DNA from: Enterobacter cancerogenus
Lineage (GTDB): Bacteria; Pseudomonadota; Gammaproteobacteria; Enterobacterales; Enterobacteriaceae
Assembly: GCA_000773965.1 (NCBI GenBank)
Contig: JRUP01000011.1
Span: forward strand, 1 to 64,000
Length of the DNA: 64,000 bases
Reading direction: 5' to 3'
The position numbers and the translations under genes are program-made. The number at the start of each line of letters is the position of its first letter. Position 1 is the stretch's first letter. Of this stretch, positions 24,940-33,817 are shown piece after piece. The notes under the pieces are model-generated. The model worked only from the letters and a program-made list of their open reading frames with translations, was not told the DNA's origin and made no database searches.

Positions 24940-27295
24940 CCGACCCGAACTCAGCGAAACGCTGTTAAAAAGCCAGTTTGCCAGCGAAATGAAAACCGGC
25001 GTGGGCCGCAGTCAGAAGCATGAAAGCGCCGATAAACACGTCACGGGCGAGGCGATCTACATTGATGACCGGCCGGATTTGCCTGGCCTGCTGCATCTTT
25101 GCCCGCGTCTCAGTGAACATGCGCATGCACGTATTACACATATCGATGTGCAGCCTTGCTATGCCGTGCCCGGCGTGGTGAGCGTGCTAACCTGGCGCGA
25201 TGTGCCGGGCCTGAATGATGTCGGCCCGCTAGAACCGGGCGATCCTTTACTGGCAATGGATACCGTGGAGTATCTGGGGCAGATCGTGATTGCGGTGGCA
25301 GCGGATTCACCCGAAGCCGCGCGCGCCGGTGCTGCCGCCGCCATCATCGAATATCAGCCACTGCCGGCGATCCTGGATGTGCGTGAAGCCCTGGAGCAGC
25401 GTCACTTTGTGCAGCAACCGCACGTGCATCAACGGGGTGATGCTGAAGCGGCACTGGCGCGTGCGCCGCATCGTATTCAGGGTGAATTTCATATAGGCGG
25501 TCAGGAGCACTTCTATCTGGAAACCCAGACCGCGTTAGTGATCCCAGGTGAAGACGACAGCCTGCAGGTTTTCTCATCGACCCAGAACCCGACGGAAGTG
25601 CAGAAGCTGGTGGCCGAAGTGATGGATATCACCATGAACAAAGTCACCATTGATATGCGCCGGATGGGCGGTGGGTTTGGCGGTAAAGAGACGCAGGCTG
25701 CGGGTGTGGCCTGTCTGTGTGCCATTGCCGCGCGACAAACGCGTCGTCCGGCAAAAATGCGCCTGGCGCGACGCGATGATATGCGTATCACCGGTAAGCG
25801 CCATCCCTTCTTCGTCCGTTACGATGTCGGTTTTAATGAGGATGGCCGCTTCTGTGGCGTCAAAATCGATCTGGCGGGTAACTGCGGTTACTCGCTCGAT
25901 CTCAGCGGATCGATTGTCGATCGTGCGATGTTTCACGCCGATAACGCCTATTACCTCGGCGATGCGCTGATCACCGGCTATCGTTGCCGCACACACACGG
26001 CGTCAAACACCGCCTATCGCGGCTTTGGCGGCCCTCAGGGCATGGTGGCGATTGAGCAGATCATGGATCACATTGCCCGCGAGCGCGGACTGGATCCGCT
26101 CGAACTGCGCAAGCGCAACTATTACGGCAAGCAGGAGCGCAACATCACCCATTACCATCAGCAGGTGGAGGATAATTTGCTGGTCGAGATGACGGAGCAG
26201 CTGGAAGCCAGCAGCAATTACGCCACGCGCCGTGCGGACATCAGCGCGTTTAATGCCAGCAACCGTTTTATGAAACGCGGTCTGGCCTTAACGCCGGTGA
26301 AGTTTGGCATCTCCTTTACCTCCAGCTTCCTCAATCAGGCCGGTGCCTTAATTTTGATCTACACCGATGGCACGGTGCAACTCAATCACGGTGGCACCGA
26401 AATGGGTCAGGGACTGAATACCAAGGTGGCGCAGATTGTCGCGGAAGTGCTGCAAATCGATATCAGCCAGATTCAGGTCACGGCGACCGACACCGGAAAA
26501 GTGCCGAACACTTCACCAACAGCGGCCTCCAGCGGTGCCGATCTCAACGGCAAAGCGGCCCAAAATGCCGCGCAGATACTGCGCGATCGCATGACGGAAA
26601 TGCTGTGTCAGCAGCACCAATGCACGGTCGACGCCATCTCCTTTAGCAATGGCATTGTGCGCGTGGGCGAGCAGCACTTTACCTTTGCGCAGGTGGCGCA
26701 GCAGGCGTGGTTAAATCAGGTGCCGTTATCCGCCACCGGATTTTACAAAGTGCCCGGCATCCATTACGACCGCAGCGCCGGACGCGGTAAACCCTTCTAT
26801 TACTTCGCTTATGGCGCCGCGTGCTGCGAAGTGCTGGTGGATACCTTAACCGGCGAATACCGTTTGCTACGCGCGGATATCCTGCATGACGTCGGCGCTT
26901 CGCTCAATCCGGCGCTGGATATTGGGCAAGTGGAGGGCGGTTTCGTGCAGGGTATGGGCTGGTTAACCTGCGAAGAGCTGGTATGGAACGATCAGGGCAA
27001 GCTGCTGACAGACGGCCCGGCGAGTTACAAAATTCCCGCCATCAGCGATGCCCCACATGATTTTCGCGTCACGCTAGTAGAGAACCGTAAAAATCCGCAG
27101 GACACGGTGTTTCATTCGAAAGCCGTGGGTGAGCCGCCGTTTATGCTGGGCATTGCGGTGTGGTGTGCGTTACAGGATGCCGTAGCCAGCGTGGCTAACT
27201 ACCGCCGCCATCCGCAACTGGATGCACCCGCCACGCCAGAGCGCGTTTTCTGGGGCGTGCAGCGCCTCTCAGGAGCGGATGATGATTTATCATGA
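24929..27295 (+). CDS. xdhB: xanthine dehydrogenase, molybdopterin subunit
   Basis: Catalytic molybdenum-cofactor subunit, 788 aa. Visible family blocks include RMGGGFGGKE, NTAYRGFGGPQG, HGGTEMGQGL and, near the end, KAVGEPPFML with the catalytic glutamate. It overlaps xdhA by 11 bases. With XdhA it makes the heterotetrameric enzyme of the bacterial XdhAB type; Moco insertion depends on XdhC downstream. Assignment to xanthine rather than another aldehyde/N-heterocycle rests on both motifs and the guaD context. Confidence 0.93.
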   Translation: MSHNRPELSETLLKSQFASEMKTGVGRSQKHESADKHVTGEAIYIDDRPDLPGLLHLCPRLSEHAHARITHIDVQPCYAVPGVVSVLTWRDVPGLNDVGPLEPGDPLLAMDTVEYLGQIVIAVAADSPEAARAGAAAAIIEYQPLPAILDVREALEQRHFVQQPHVHQRGDAEAALARAPHRIQGEFHIGGQEHFYLETQTALVIPGEDDSLQVFSSTQNPTEVQKLVAEVMDITMNKVTIDMRRMGGGFGGKETQAAGVACLCAIAARQTRRPAKMRLARRDDMRITGKRHPFFVRYDVGFNEDGRFCGVKIDLAGNCGYSLDLSGSIVDRAMFHADNAYYLGDALITGYRCRTHTASNTAYRGFGGPQGMVAIEQIMDHIARERGLDPLELRKRNYYGKQERNITHYHQQVEDNLLVEMTEQLEASSNYATRRADISAFNASNRFMKRGLALTPVKFGISFTSSFLNQAGALILIYTDGTVQLNHGGTEMGQGLNTKVAQIVAEVLQIDISQIQVTATDTGKVPNTSPTAASSGADLNGKAAQNAAQILRDRMTEMLCQQHQCTVDAISFSNGIVRVGEQHFTFAQVAQQAWLNQVPLSATGFYKVPGIHYDRSAGRGKPFYYFAYGAACCEVLVDTLTGEYRLLRADILHDVGASLNPALDIGQVEGGFVQGMGWLTCEELVWNDQGKLLTDGPASYKIPAISDAPHDFRVTLVENRKNPQDTVFHSKAVGEPPFMLGIAVWCALQDAVASVANYRRHPQLDAPATPERVFWGVQRLSGADDDLS

Positions 27296-28064
27296 CTGGA
27301 TCGCCGTACTGCACAGTTTGCGCGAGAAACGTGAGAGCTGCGTTTTAGTCACCGTGCTGAGCCAGCGAGGATCAGTCCCGCGCGATCGCGGCAGTAAAAT
27401 GGTGGTCAGCGCCAGCGATACTTATCTCACCATCGGCGGCGGTCATCTGGAATATCAGTGCATTGCGCTGGCGCGCGAGATGCTGGAGCAGCGTTGCCAG
27501 CAGCCGCGCAGCGAAGAGTTTGCCCTGGCTGCGCGCCTCGGCCAGTGCTGCGGCGGGCATGCCACGCTGCTGTTTGAACCACTGATGCAGCAGCAACCTG
27601 AAATCCAGCTTTACGGCGCAGGCCACGTCGGTCAGGCGCTGGTAAACCTGCTGGCAACGTTACCCTGTCACATTAGCTGGATTGATAGCCGCGCCGCCCA
27701 GTTTCGCCATGTGCCGCCGGGCGTCAGCGTGCGCCAGGTGGAAGACCCGACTGATTGCGTTAAAGAGGCCGCGCCGGACAGCTATTTCATTGTGATGACC
27801 CACGACCATCCGCTCGATCTGGCGCTAAGCGAAGCCATTTTGCGGCGCGGTGATTTTCGCTATGCCGGTGTGATAGGTTCGGCTACCAAAGCGCAGCGCT
27901 TTCGCTATCGGCTGGAAGGCAAAGGGATTGCTGCGGATGCAGTGGCGCGGCTGCGCTGTCCGCTCGGCCTGCCGGATGTGAAAGGCAAACTGCCAGCGGA
28001 AATCGCCGTGGCGGTAGCGGGTGAAATCATCAGTGTGTATCAGCGCCAGCAGAGCGGTTGTTGA
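27282..28064 (+). CDS. xdhC: XdhC, molybdenum cofactor insertion chaperone
   Basis: Accessory protein that binds sulfurated Moco and delivers it to XdhB; it stays out of the final enzyme. 260 aa from ATG 27282 (MIYHDW), chosen because AGGAGC lies 5 bases upstream and the family begins here; it overlaps xdhB by 14 bases. The N-terminal XdhC/CoxI domain has RGSVPRDRGSKM and GGGHLEY; the C-terminal Rossmann-like domain starts QLYGAGHVGQAL. Last gene of the guaD-xdhABC operon. Confidence 0.92.
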   Translation: MIYHDWIAVLHSLREKRESCVLVTVLSQRGSVPRDRGSKMVVSASDTYLTIGGGHLEYQCIALAREMLEQRCQQPRSEEFALAARLGQCCGGHATLLFEPLMQQQPEIQLYGAGHVGQALVNLLATLPCHISWIDSRAAQFRHVPPGVSVRQVEDPTDCVKEAAPDSYFIVMTHDHPLDLALSEAILRRGDFRYAGVIGSATKAQRFRYRLEGKGIAADAVARLRCPLGLPDVKGKLPAEIAVAVAGEIISVYQRQQSGC

Positions 28065-28096
28065 GTGACGTTGAAACTGCCAGGATAGAAGCATCC

Positions 28097-28115
28097 CGCC
28101 GCACCGGTTGCGGCG
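28097..28115 (+). terminator. hairpin after xdhC
   Basis: CGCCGCA-ccggt-TGCGGCG, a 7-bp GC stem between xdhC and dcp, with no T-tract. It may end the xdh operon weakly or separate it from dcp. Confidence 0.4.
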
Positions 28116-28137
28116 TTGCTGATTATCAGGAGCGATA

Positions 28138-30189
28138 ATGACTTCACGAGCCAATCCGTTTTTCACCGTCAGTGCATTGCCCTATCACACTCCGCCTTTT
28201 GACCTGATTCAGGAAGCCGATTTTCTTCCGGCGCTTGAAGCGGGTATTGAAGAGAAGCGTCAGGAAATTGCCGCCATCGCCACTAATCCTGAACCGGCTA
28301 CTTTTGCCAACACCTATGAAGCTCTGGAGCGCAGTGGACAGTTGTTAAACCGCGTCAATCTGGTATTTGGTGCCATGACGTCAGCCAACACCAGTGATGT
28401 GTTGCAGGAAGTTGATGAGCTGATCACGCCTAAACTCACGGCGCTAAATGATGAAATCCATCTCAACAGCCAGCTGTTTGCCCGTCTCGATAACGTTTAC
28501 CAGCATCGCGGCTCTGCCTGTCCGGATGCGGAATCGATGCGTTTGGTGGAAGTGACCTGGCAGCATTTCCAGCTGGCTGGGGCCAGCCTGAGCGACGCAG
28601 ATAAAGAGCGGCTGCGTGCCTGCAATCAGGAACTCGCCACGTTGAGTACCCGTTTTGGCAATAAGCTGCTGGCGGCGACCAAAGCGGGCGCGTATACGGT
28701 GAGCAGCGCAGCGGCGCTGGCGGGATTGAGTGAAGAAGAGCTAGCGCATGCCAAAGGCGCAGCGGAGGCGCGTGGATTGCACGGCGAATGGCTGCTGCCG
28801 TTACAGAACACCACGCAACAGCCTGCATTGCAGTCACTGGAAGTGCGCGCCACGCGTGAAGCGCTGTTCAACCAGGCACTCACGCGCAGCGAACAGGGCG
28901 ATGACAATGACACACGCGCGATTGTGTTACGCATGGCACAGCTGCGCGCCGAGCAGGCTAAGCTGCTCGGTTTCAAGACTTATGCGGAATGGAGCATGCA
29001 GGATCAGATGGCGAAAACGCCGGATGCTGCCTTTGCGTTTATGCGTAATATTGTTCCGGCGGCGCGGGCACGCGCTGAGCGAGAAGCGTCAGACATTCAG
29101 CAGATCATTGAACAACAGCACCACACTTTCCCGCTGCGCGCCTGGGACTGGAATTTCTATGCTGAACAAGTAAGAAAAGCCAAATACGCTCTGGATGAGA
29201 GCCAAATCCGCCCGTACTTTGAGCTGAATAATGTGCTGGAAAAGGGCGTGTTCTGGTCCGCCAGCCAGCTGTTTGGCATTCGCTTCCAGCAGCGTCACGA
29301 TCTGCCGGTGTATCATCCGGACGTTAACGTTTATGAAATCTTCGATGCTGACGATACGCCGCTGGCGCTGTTCTACACCGACCTCTATAAGCGTGATAAC
29401 AAAAGCGGCGGAGCCTGGATGAGCAACTTTGTTGATCAGACCACGCTGCTGGGCACCAAGCCGGTGATCTACAACGTCTGCAACTACACCAAACCGCAGG
29501 CGGGACAACCCGCGTTACTCAGCTGGGATGAGGTGATCACGCTGTTCCACGAATTCGGTCATGCGCTGCACGGTCTGTTTGCCACCCAGCGTTATCCAAG
29601 CCTGTCCGGCACCGCTACGCCACGTGACTTTGTCGAGTTTCCTTCGCAGATTAACGAGCACTGGGCCAGCGATGAAAAGGTGTTTGCCAATTATGCCCGT
29701 CATTATCAGAGCGGTGAGGCGATGCCTGTGGAACTGCGCGAGAAAATGGTGCGCGCATCTAAGTTCAACAAGGGCTACGACATGACCGAACTGCTGGCGG
29801 CGGCGTTGCTGGATCTGCAATGGCATTCGCTGACCACGCAGGACAACCCGCAGGATGTCAGTCACTTTGAACTACAAGCGCTGGCGGCAGAGAACATCGC
29901 GTTAACCACCGTACCGCCGCGTTATCGCTCCACCTATTTCCGTCATATCTGGGGCGGCGGTTACGCGGCTGGTTATTACGCCTATATCTGGACGCAAATG
30001 TTAGCCGATGATGGTTATCAGGCTTTCGTTGAACGTGGTGGGTTGAGTCGTGAGAATGGCCAGCAATTCCGCGATCATATTCTTTCACGCGGTAACAGCA
30101 GCGATCTGCAACATCTGTGGCTGGCATGGCGTGGAAAAGCACCGGAGATTGGTCCGATGCTGAAGAATCGCGGTTTAGAAGAGGCGTGA
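28138..30189 (+). CDS. dcp: peptidyl-dipeptidase Dcp
   Basis: Zinc metallopeptidase of family M3 that removes C-terminal dipeptides, 683 aa, the E. coli Dcp size. The zinc motif is H471-E-F-G-H475 in HEFGHALHGLF, with the downstream substrate-binding region RYRSTYFRHIWGGGYAAGYY. CAGGAG precedes the ATG. In E. coli dcp adjoins ydfG; here about 15 kb of other genes separate them, which marks a strain-variable insertion point. Confidence 0.94.
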   Translation: MTSRANPFFTVSALPYHTPPFDLIQEADFLPALEAGIEEKRQEIAAIATNPEPATFANTYEALERSGQLLNRVNLVFGAMTSANTSDVLQEVDELITPKLTALNDEIHLNSQLFARLDNVYQHRGSACPDAESMRLVEVTWQHFQLAGASLSDADKERLRACNQELATLSTRFGNKLLAATKAGAYTVSSAAALAGLSEEELAHAKGAAEARGLHGEWLLPLQNTTQQPALQSLEVRATREALFNQALTRSEQGDDNDTRAIVLRMAQLRAEQAKLLGFKTYAEWSMQDQMAKTPDAAFAFMRNIVPAARARAEREASDIQQIIEQQHHTFPLRAWDWNFYAEQVRKAKYALDESQIRPYFELNNVLEKGVFWSASQLFGIRFQQRHDLPVYHPDVNVYEIFDADDTPLALFYTDLYKRDNKSGGAWMSNFVDQTTLLGTKPVIYNVCNYTKPQAGQPALLSWDEVITLFHEFGHALHGLFATQRYPSLSGTATPRDFVEFPSQINEHWASDEKVFANYARHYQSGEAMPVELREKMVRASKFNKGYDMTELLAAALLDLQWHSLTTQDNPQDVSHFELQALAAENIALTTVPPRYRSTYFRHIWGGGYAAGYYAYIWTQMLADDGYQAFVERGGLSRENGQQFRDHILSRGNSSDLQHLWLAWRGKAPEIGPMLKNRGLEEA

Positions 30190-30193
30190 TAAG

Positions 30194-30251
30194 CAGGGCG
30201 CACCGCGTGAAGTGAACCCCTGTATGGAGTCACTCCCGGCGGTGTGCCCTG
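30194..30251. terminator. long hairpin between convergent dcp and hpxO
   Basis: CAGGGCGCACCGC (30194-30206) pairs with GCGGTGTGCCCTG (30239-30251) over 13 bp with one G-U pair, and AGTGA/TCACT extends pairing inside. It fills the space between the two stop codons and can serve both directions. Confidence 0.65.
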
Positions 30252-30254
30252 GCG

Positions 30255-31412
30255 TTAACCCAGCGGACCACCTTCAATGGTGTCGCACATGCCGGCCAGC
30301 ACTCGCTCGCCGGTTTCGTTTTTCAAATCGGCGTACCACGCAGCGGTCACTTCCGCATCTTTCGCATGCGTCACATCGCAGCGTTTGCGTGCTTTCAGCA
30401 CCAAATCTTTGGTGCGTTCCACGCGACGCGCCTCGTAGCGCTGCAATCCATCTTCGATACCCAGCGAATGCGAGGCCAGCGTCTGCGCCAGCACCACCGC
30501 ATCTTCCATCGCGGCACAACCGCCCTGGCCGATATCTGGCGTGGTGCTGTGCGCCGCATCGCCGAGCAAGGCCACACGACCTTTGACAAAACGGCTAAAG
30601 GGTTCGATATCGTGGATTTCGACCCGGTTGGTGGTGTCGGGATTAATGCTGTCGATCAGGCGCTGCACCGGATCGGCCCAGCCGGTAAAGTAATTTTTCA
30701 GATCCTGGCGCAGGGTGGAACGATCTTCTGCTAAGCCTTTGGGCAAAGGCACATCGAAGAAGAAGTAAAAACGGTTGCCGCTCACTGGCATCAGGGAGAC
30801 GCGCTTGCCTTCACCGACAAAGGTTGTCCACTGATCGGCTGGGGCGATGTTTTCATCGATGGACACCAGACCGTTCCAGTTAACGTAACCGGCGTAACGT
30901 CGTTCTACATTTTCACCTAGCACATAGTGGCGGATCACGGAATGCGTACCGTCGGCGGCGACCAGGAAATCACCTTCAGCCTGACTACCATCATCAAACC
31001 AGGCGGTGACGCCAGTGGTGCTTTGCTCGACGTGGGTCACGCGTTTACCGAACTGAATGCGTGAGCGACCATAGGTATCGATCAGCATTGCCTGTAACTC
31101 GGCGCGAGCGACCGGATAAGGGTATTCGCCCACCTGCTGCACCAGTGGGGACAGGCTGAAGCGGGTCAGGGTGCTGCCACTGTGCGCATCGTTATAGGCC
31201 ATAAACGCCATATTGCCGCCCAGTGCCTGCAGTTGCTGTTTCATGCCGAGCGCGTTCAGGCATTTTACGCCGTTGGGCCAGATCGAGATCGCCGCACCGA
31301 CCGGCTTCATTTCTTTGACTGCTTCAAAAACGGCAGTCTCGAAACCCGCTCTCTCCAGCGCAATCGCCGCGCTCATGCCGCCAATGCCCGCTCCAATCAC
31401 AATCGCTTTCAT
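30255..31412 (-). CDS. hpxO: FAD-dependent urate hydroxylase HpxO
   Basis: Flavoprotein monooxygenase that converts urate to 5-hydroxyisourate with NADH and O2 (Klebsiella HpxO, known). 385 aa from ATG 31412, 6 bases after GGAG; a GTG one codon earlier is too close. FAD motif GAGIGG at 7-12, DG motif VAADGTHS, and LLGDAAHSTTPDIGQGG for the FAD ribityl site. Stretches PVGAAISIWPNGVKC and GYVNWNGLVSIDE match HpxO rather than general salicylate hydroxylases. It takes the product of guaD-xdhABC one step further but is convergent with dcp and separately transcribed. The later hpx genes are not in the window. Confidence 0.88.
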   Translation of the reverse strand: MKAIVIGAGIGGMSAAIALERAGFETAVFEAVKEMKPVGAAISIWPNGVKCLNALGMKQQLQALGGNMAFMAYNDAHSGSTLTRFSLSPLVQQVGEYPYPVARAELQAMLIDTYGRSRIQFGKRVTHVEQSTTGVTAWFDDGSQAEGDFLVAADGTHSVIRHYVLGENVERRYAGYVNWNGLVSIDENIAPADQWTTFVGEGKRVSLMPVSGNRFYFFFDVPLPKGLAEDRSTLRQDLKNYFTGWADPVQRLIDSINPDTTNRVEIHDIEPFSRFVKGRVALLGDAAHSTTPDIGQGGCAAMEDAVVLAQTLASHSLGIEDGLQRYEARRVERTKDLVLKARKRCDVTHAKDAEVTAAWYADLKNETGERVLAGMCDTIEGGPLG

Positions 31413-31663
31413 CACTTTCTCCTTTGTCTACCTGATTATCCCTGCAACTTTCGTACCATCAGGTTTGTTGTGAACTATTTCTTCGTAAAGAATTGATTAT
31501 TAATGGGTGTTTTTAATGGTCTGATGCGTGCATTGCACCGTTAGTGCGCAACGCTTTGCACAACAAGAGGGCGGTGAAAGCAGGGCTTGAATCAAATGTT
31601 CCAATATGGCGTTTGGCAGAGAAGAGGCCATACTGTTTAGAACCTTTTCGCGAGGAATTTCCC

Positions 31664-31903
31664 ATGAAGTGGATAATGGTGTTGATGATGCTGTTCAGTG
31701 CGGGTGCAATGGCGCAAACCCAGTGGCATCCAGAAAGAAAATCGTCCGTGGTGCAACTGACGCCGGTGGCGGCCAAATGCGATCTCTCGTCCTGCCAGCA
31801 AAACTGTTATGTACAGCAATCACAGTGCAAAAATGACAACGGCGGTGGATGTGGATCGCTCGCACAAATTTGCGTACAAAACTGTTCGAACGAGTGTCGA
31901 TAA
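31664..31903 (+). CDS. small secreted cysteine-rich protein, unknown function
   Basis: 79-aa exported protein I do not recognise. The start ATG 31664 has GAGGAA upstream and opens directly into a signal peptide (MKWIMVLMMLFSAGAMAQ, cleavage near residue 18). The mature part of about 60 residues has eight cysteines in its last 42 residues (KCDLSSCQQNC, SQCKN, GGCGS, QICVQNC, NECR), an even number that suggests four disulfides. An in-frame upstream extension to 31544 lacks an RBS and would bury the signal peptide. Divergent from hpxO, upstream of the phosphatase gene. Confidence 0.7.
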   Translation: MKWIMVLMMLFSAGAMAQTQWHPERKSSVVQLTPVAAKCDLSSCQQNCYVQQSQCKNDNGGGCGSLAQICVQNCSNECR

Positions 31904-31978
31904 ATGAAATAAATCTGTCATAACAGGGTGCTAGCGTGTTTCCCCGGCAAGGTAATGTTCTGATAACAGAGGAAAATA

Positions 31979-33229
31979 ATGAAAACCCGCTATACACTGA
32001 TTGCAACGGTTTTACTGCTCGCTCAACAGGCCCATGCGACAACACTGCCGCAGGCGGCCGCACTGGCTGCACAAACGTCTACCGGTTCAACCCCAGGCTA
32101 TACGCAGCTGGAACAACAGTCGTTGCAGGCTCAGCGCGCCTGGCTGCAAGGCGACAGTGCGTCACTGAAACGTGAGCAACTGGAAAAAGCTAAACAGACC
32201 AGCACGCAGGCAGACAAAGCCTGGCTCAAAAACAGCGGTTACGATTTCAACGTGAAGCAAAATCAGCAGGCTGGCATCGCGCTGTTATCAGGTTTCAGCA
32301 CATTGCCAGACAGCGTATTGACGGCTAACCGCGCCACCGTGACTGATATCAACCTGAATGCCACGCAGAACGTGCGTCATCAGGCATTGCAGGATGCGGA
32401 AGCGATCGGCTCGCTGTATTTCCTGTCTGATGCCATGGGACCGCGTCTGGGTAAAGCCTTCATCGCCGCTTATGACAAAGGCGAACTCAGCAAAGCCGCT
32501 GCGCTGATTAAAGCCAGTGAAGTCAGCACCAGCGCCGCCAAAAAACACTTCAACTATCCGCGTCCGTTCCTGCATGAAGGCAACACCATTCATCTGGTGC
32601 CCGATGATGTGGTGGTGAAAGACAATGTGCGCTATACCGCGGACGGCGGTTCGTTCCCGAGCGGCCACACCAATACCGGTTACACCGATGCACTGCTGAT
32701 GGCTGAAATGGTGCCGGAACGCTTTGAGGCACTGGTCACCCGTGGTGCGCGTTATGGATATTCGCGTCTGGTGTTAGGCGTGCACTATCCGCTGGACGTG
32801 ATGGGTTCACGTATGGTGGCAGAGCGCAACGTGGCGACTTACCTCAACGATGCACGCTATCAGGTGCTGTTCAAAGAGGCGCGCGATCAACTGCGTGCCG
32901 CGCTGGAGAAAGAGTGTGGTACTTCACTGGCTGAATGCGCACGCACAACCGGCAAGGACGATCCTTACCGCGCGCCGGATATGAAGCAGTTCTATCGTTT
33001 CACGCTGAGCTACAATCTGCCGAAAGCCAATGTGAAAAACACGCCGATTCAGGTGCCGCAGGGCGCGGAGATTCTGCTGAAAACCGCGCTGCCAAAACTG
33101 TCTGATGCGCAGATTCGTCAACTGATGGTGAAAACCGCTTTGCCAAACGGTTATCCGCTGTCGGGCAATGCTGAGCAATCCTTCTGGCAGCGCGTCGATC
33201 TGACCGCCGCTTACGCTATGGCGAAGTAA
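31979..33229 (+). CDS. periplasmic PAP2-family acid phosphatase
   Basis: Exported phosphatase of 416 aa with signal peptide (to about residue 20, AHA-T). The three PAP2/class A motifs are complete: K-x6-RP in KKHFNYPRP, PSGH in SFPSGHTN, and SR-x5-H-x3-D in SRLVLGVHYPLD. It is longer than PhoN/PhoC (about 250 aa), with an extra N-terminal helical segment and a C-terminal extension of about 130 residues carrying two cysteines (ECGTSLAECAR). Substrate is probably a range of phosphomonoesters. AGAGG lies before the ATG. Confidence 0.85.
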   Translation: MKTRYTLIATVLLLAQQAHATTLPQAAALAAQTSTGSTPGYTQLEQQSLQAQRAWLQGDSASLKREQLEKAKQTSTQADKAWLKNSGYDFNVKQNQQAGIALLSGFSTLPDSVLTANRATVTDINLNATQNVRHQALQDAEAIGSLYFLSDAMGPRLGKAFIAAYDKGELSKAAALIKASEVSTSAAKKHFNYPRPFLHEGNTIHLVPDDVVVKDNVRYTADGGSFPSGHTNTGYTDALLMAEMVPERFEALVTRGARYGYSRLVLGVHYPLDVMGSRMVAERNVATYLNDARYQVLFKEARDQLRAALEKECGTSLAECARTTGKDDPYRAPDMKQFYRFTLSYNLPKANVKNTPIQVPQGAEILLKTALPKLSDAQIRQLMVKTALPNGYPLSGNAEQSFWQRVDLTAAYAMAK

Positions 33230-33236
33230 TACTGAG

Positions 33237-33272
33237 GCGGGCACTGTTCGTGAACGGCAGCGCCCGCGTTTT
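33237..33272 (+). terminator. hairpin after the phosphatase gene
   Basis: GCGGGC (33237-33242) pairs with GCCCGC (33262-33267), followed by GTTTT. Short stem and 19-base loop, so a moderate terminator. The rest of 33273-33420 holds nothing I can assign. Confidence 0.5.
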
Positions 33273-33420
33273 ACAGAGAGATATCGAAGGTTTTAACTCA
33301 ATATAACAGTGGATTGCATGACAGAAGTCGCGACCGAAAATGGCTGGTTCCAAAAGCGTCATCGTATTTGCAGGGCAACATTCCCGGCACTTTTTCAAAC
33401 AGCGCATAGCCCTTCAAACG

Positions 33421-33750
33421 TCAATCGACAATAAATAACTTTGCACCCTGTGCAGTGGAAGAGCGGTGCGCTTCGGCATTATCGGCCACCTGATAGCTCA
33501 CGCCAGGCGTCAGGGTGAAGGTGCGGCCATCTTCCAGTTCGGTGATCATTTCTCCTTCCAGACACAGCAAAATGTGGCCTTTGCTGCACCAGTGATCGGC
33601 GAGATAACCCGGAGAATACTCCACCATGCGCACGCGGATATCGCCAAAACGCTGAGTACGCCACAGCGCAAAACCGCTGTCACCCGGATGTTTTTCAGTT
33701 TCGAGGGTACTCCAGTCGGTAATGCCAAACGGTAGTTGATTGATCTGCAC
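33421..33750 (-). CDS. DHCW-motif cupin protein
   Basis: Small cytoplasmic cupin, 109 aa, of the group named for its DHCW motif, here YLADHWCSKGH, followed by the second cupin motif TPGVSYQVADNAEAHRSS. The histidines could bind a metal. Function of the group is unknown. It stands alone on the minus strand downstream of the polyol operon, 67 bases after the kinase stop, and may be its last, loosely attached gene. Confidence 0.72.
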   Translation of the reverse strand: MQINQLPFGITDWSTLETEKHPGDSGFALWRTQRFGDIRVRMVEYSPGYLADHWCSKGHILLCLEGEMITELEDGRTFTLTPGVSYQVADNAEAHRSSTAQGAKLFIVD

Positions 33751-33817
33751 GACGCTATCCTTATTGAATTCGACGAGAACACAACATTACCGCCTGGCAA
33801 AAAAATAACCAGTGAAT

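Noticed and set aside
30395..30734. Several open frames antisense to hpxO
   Set aside because: Frame shadows of a high-GC coding region without RBS or domains.
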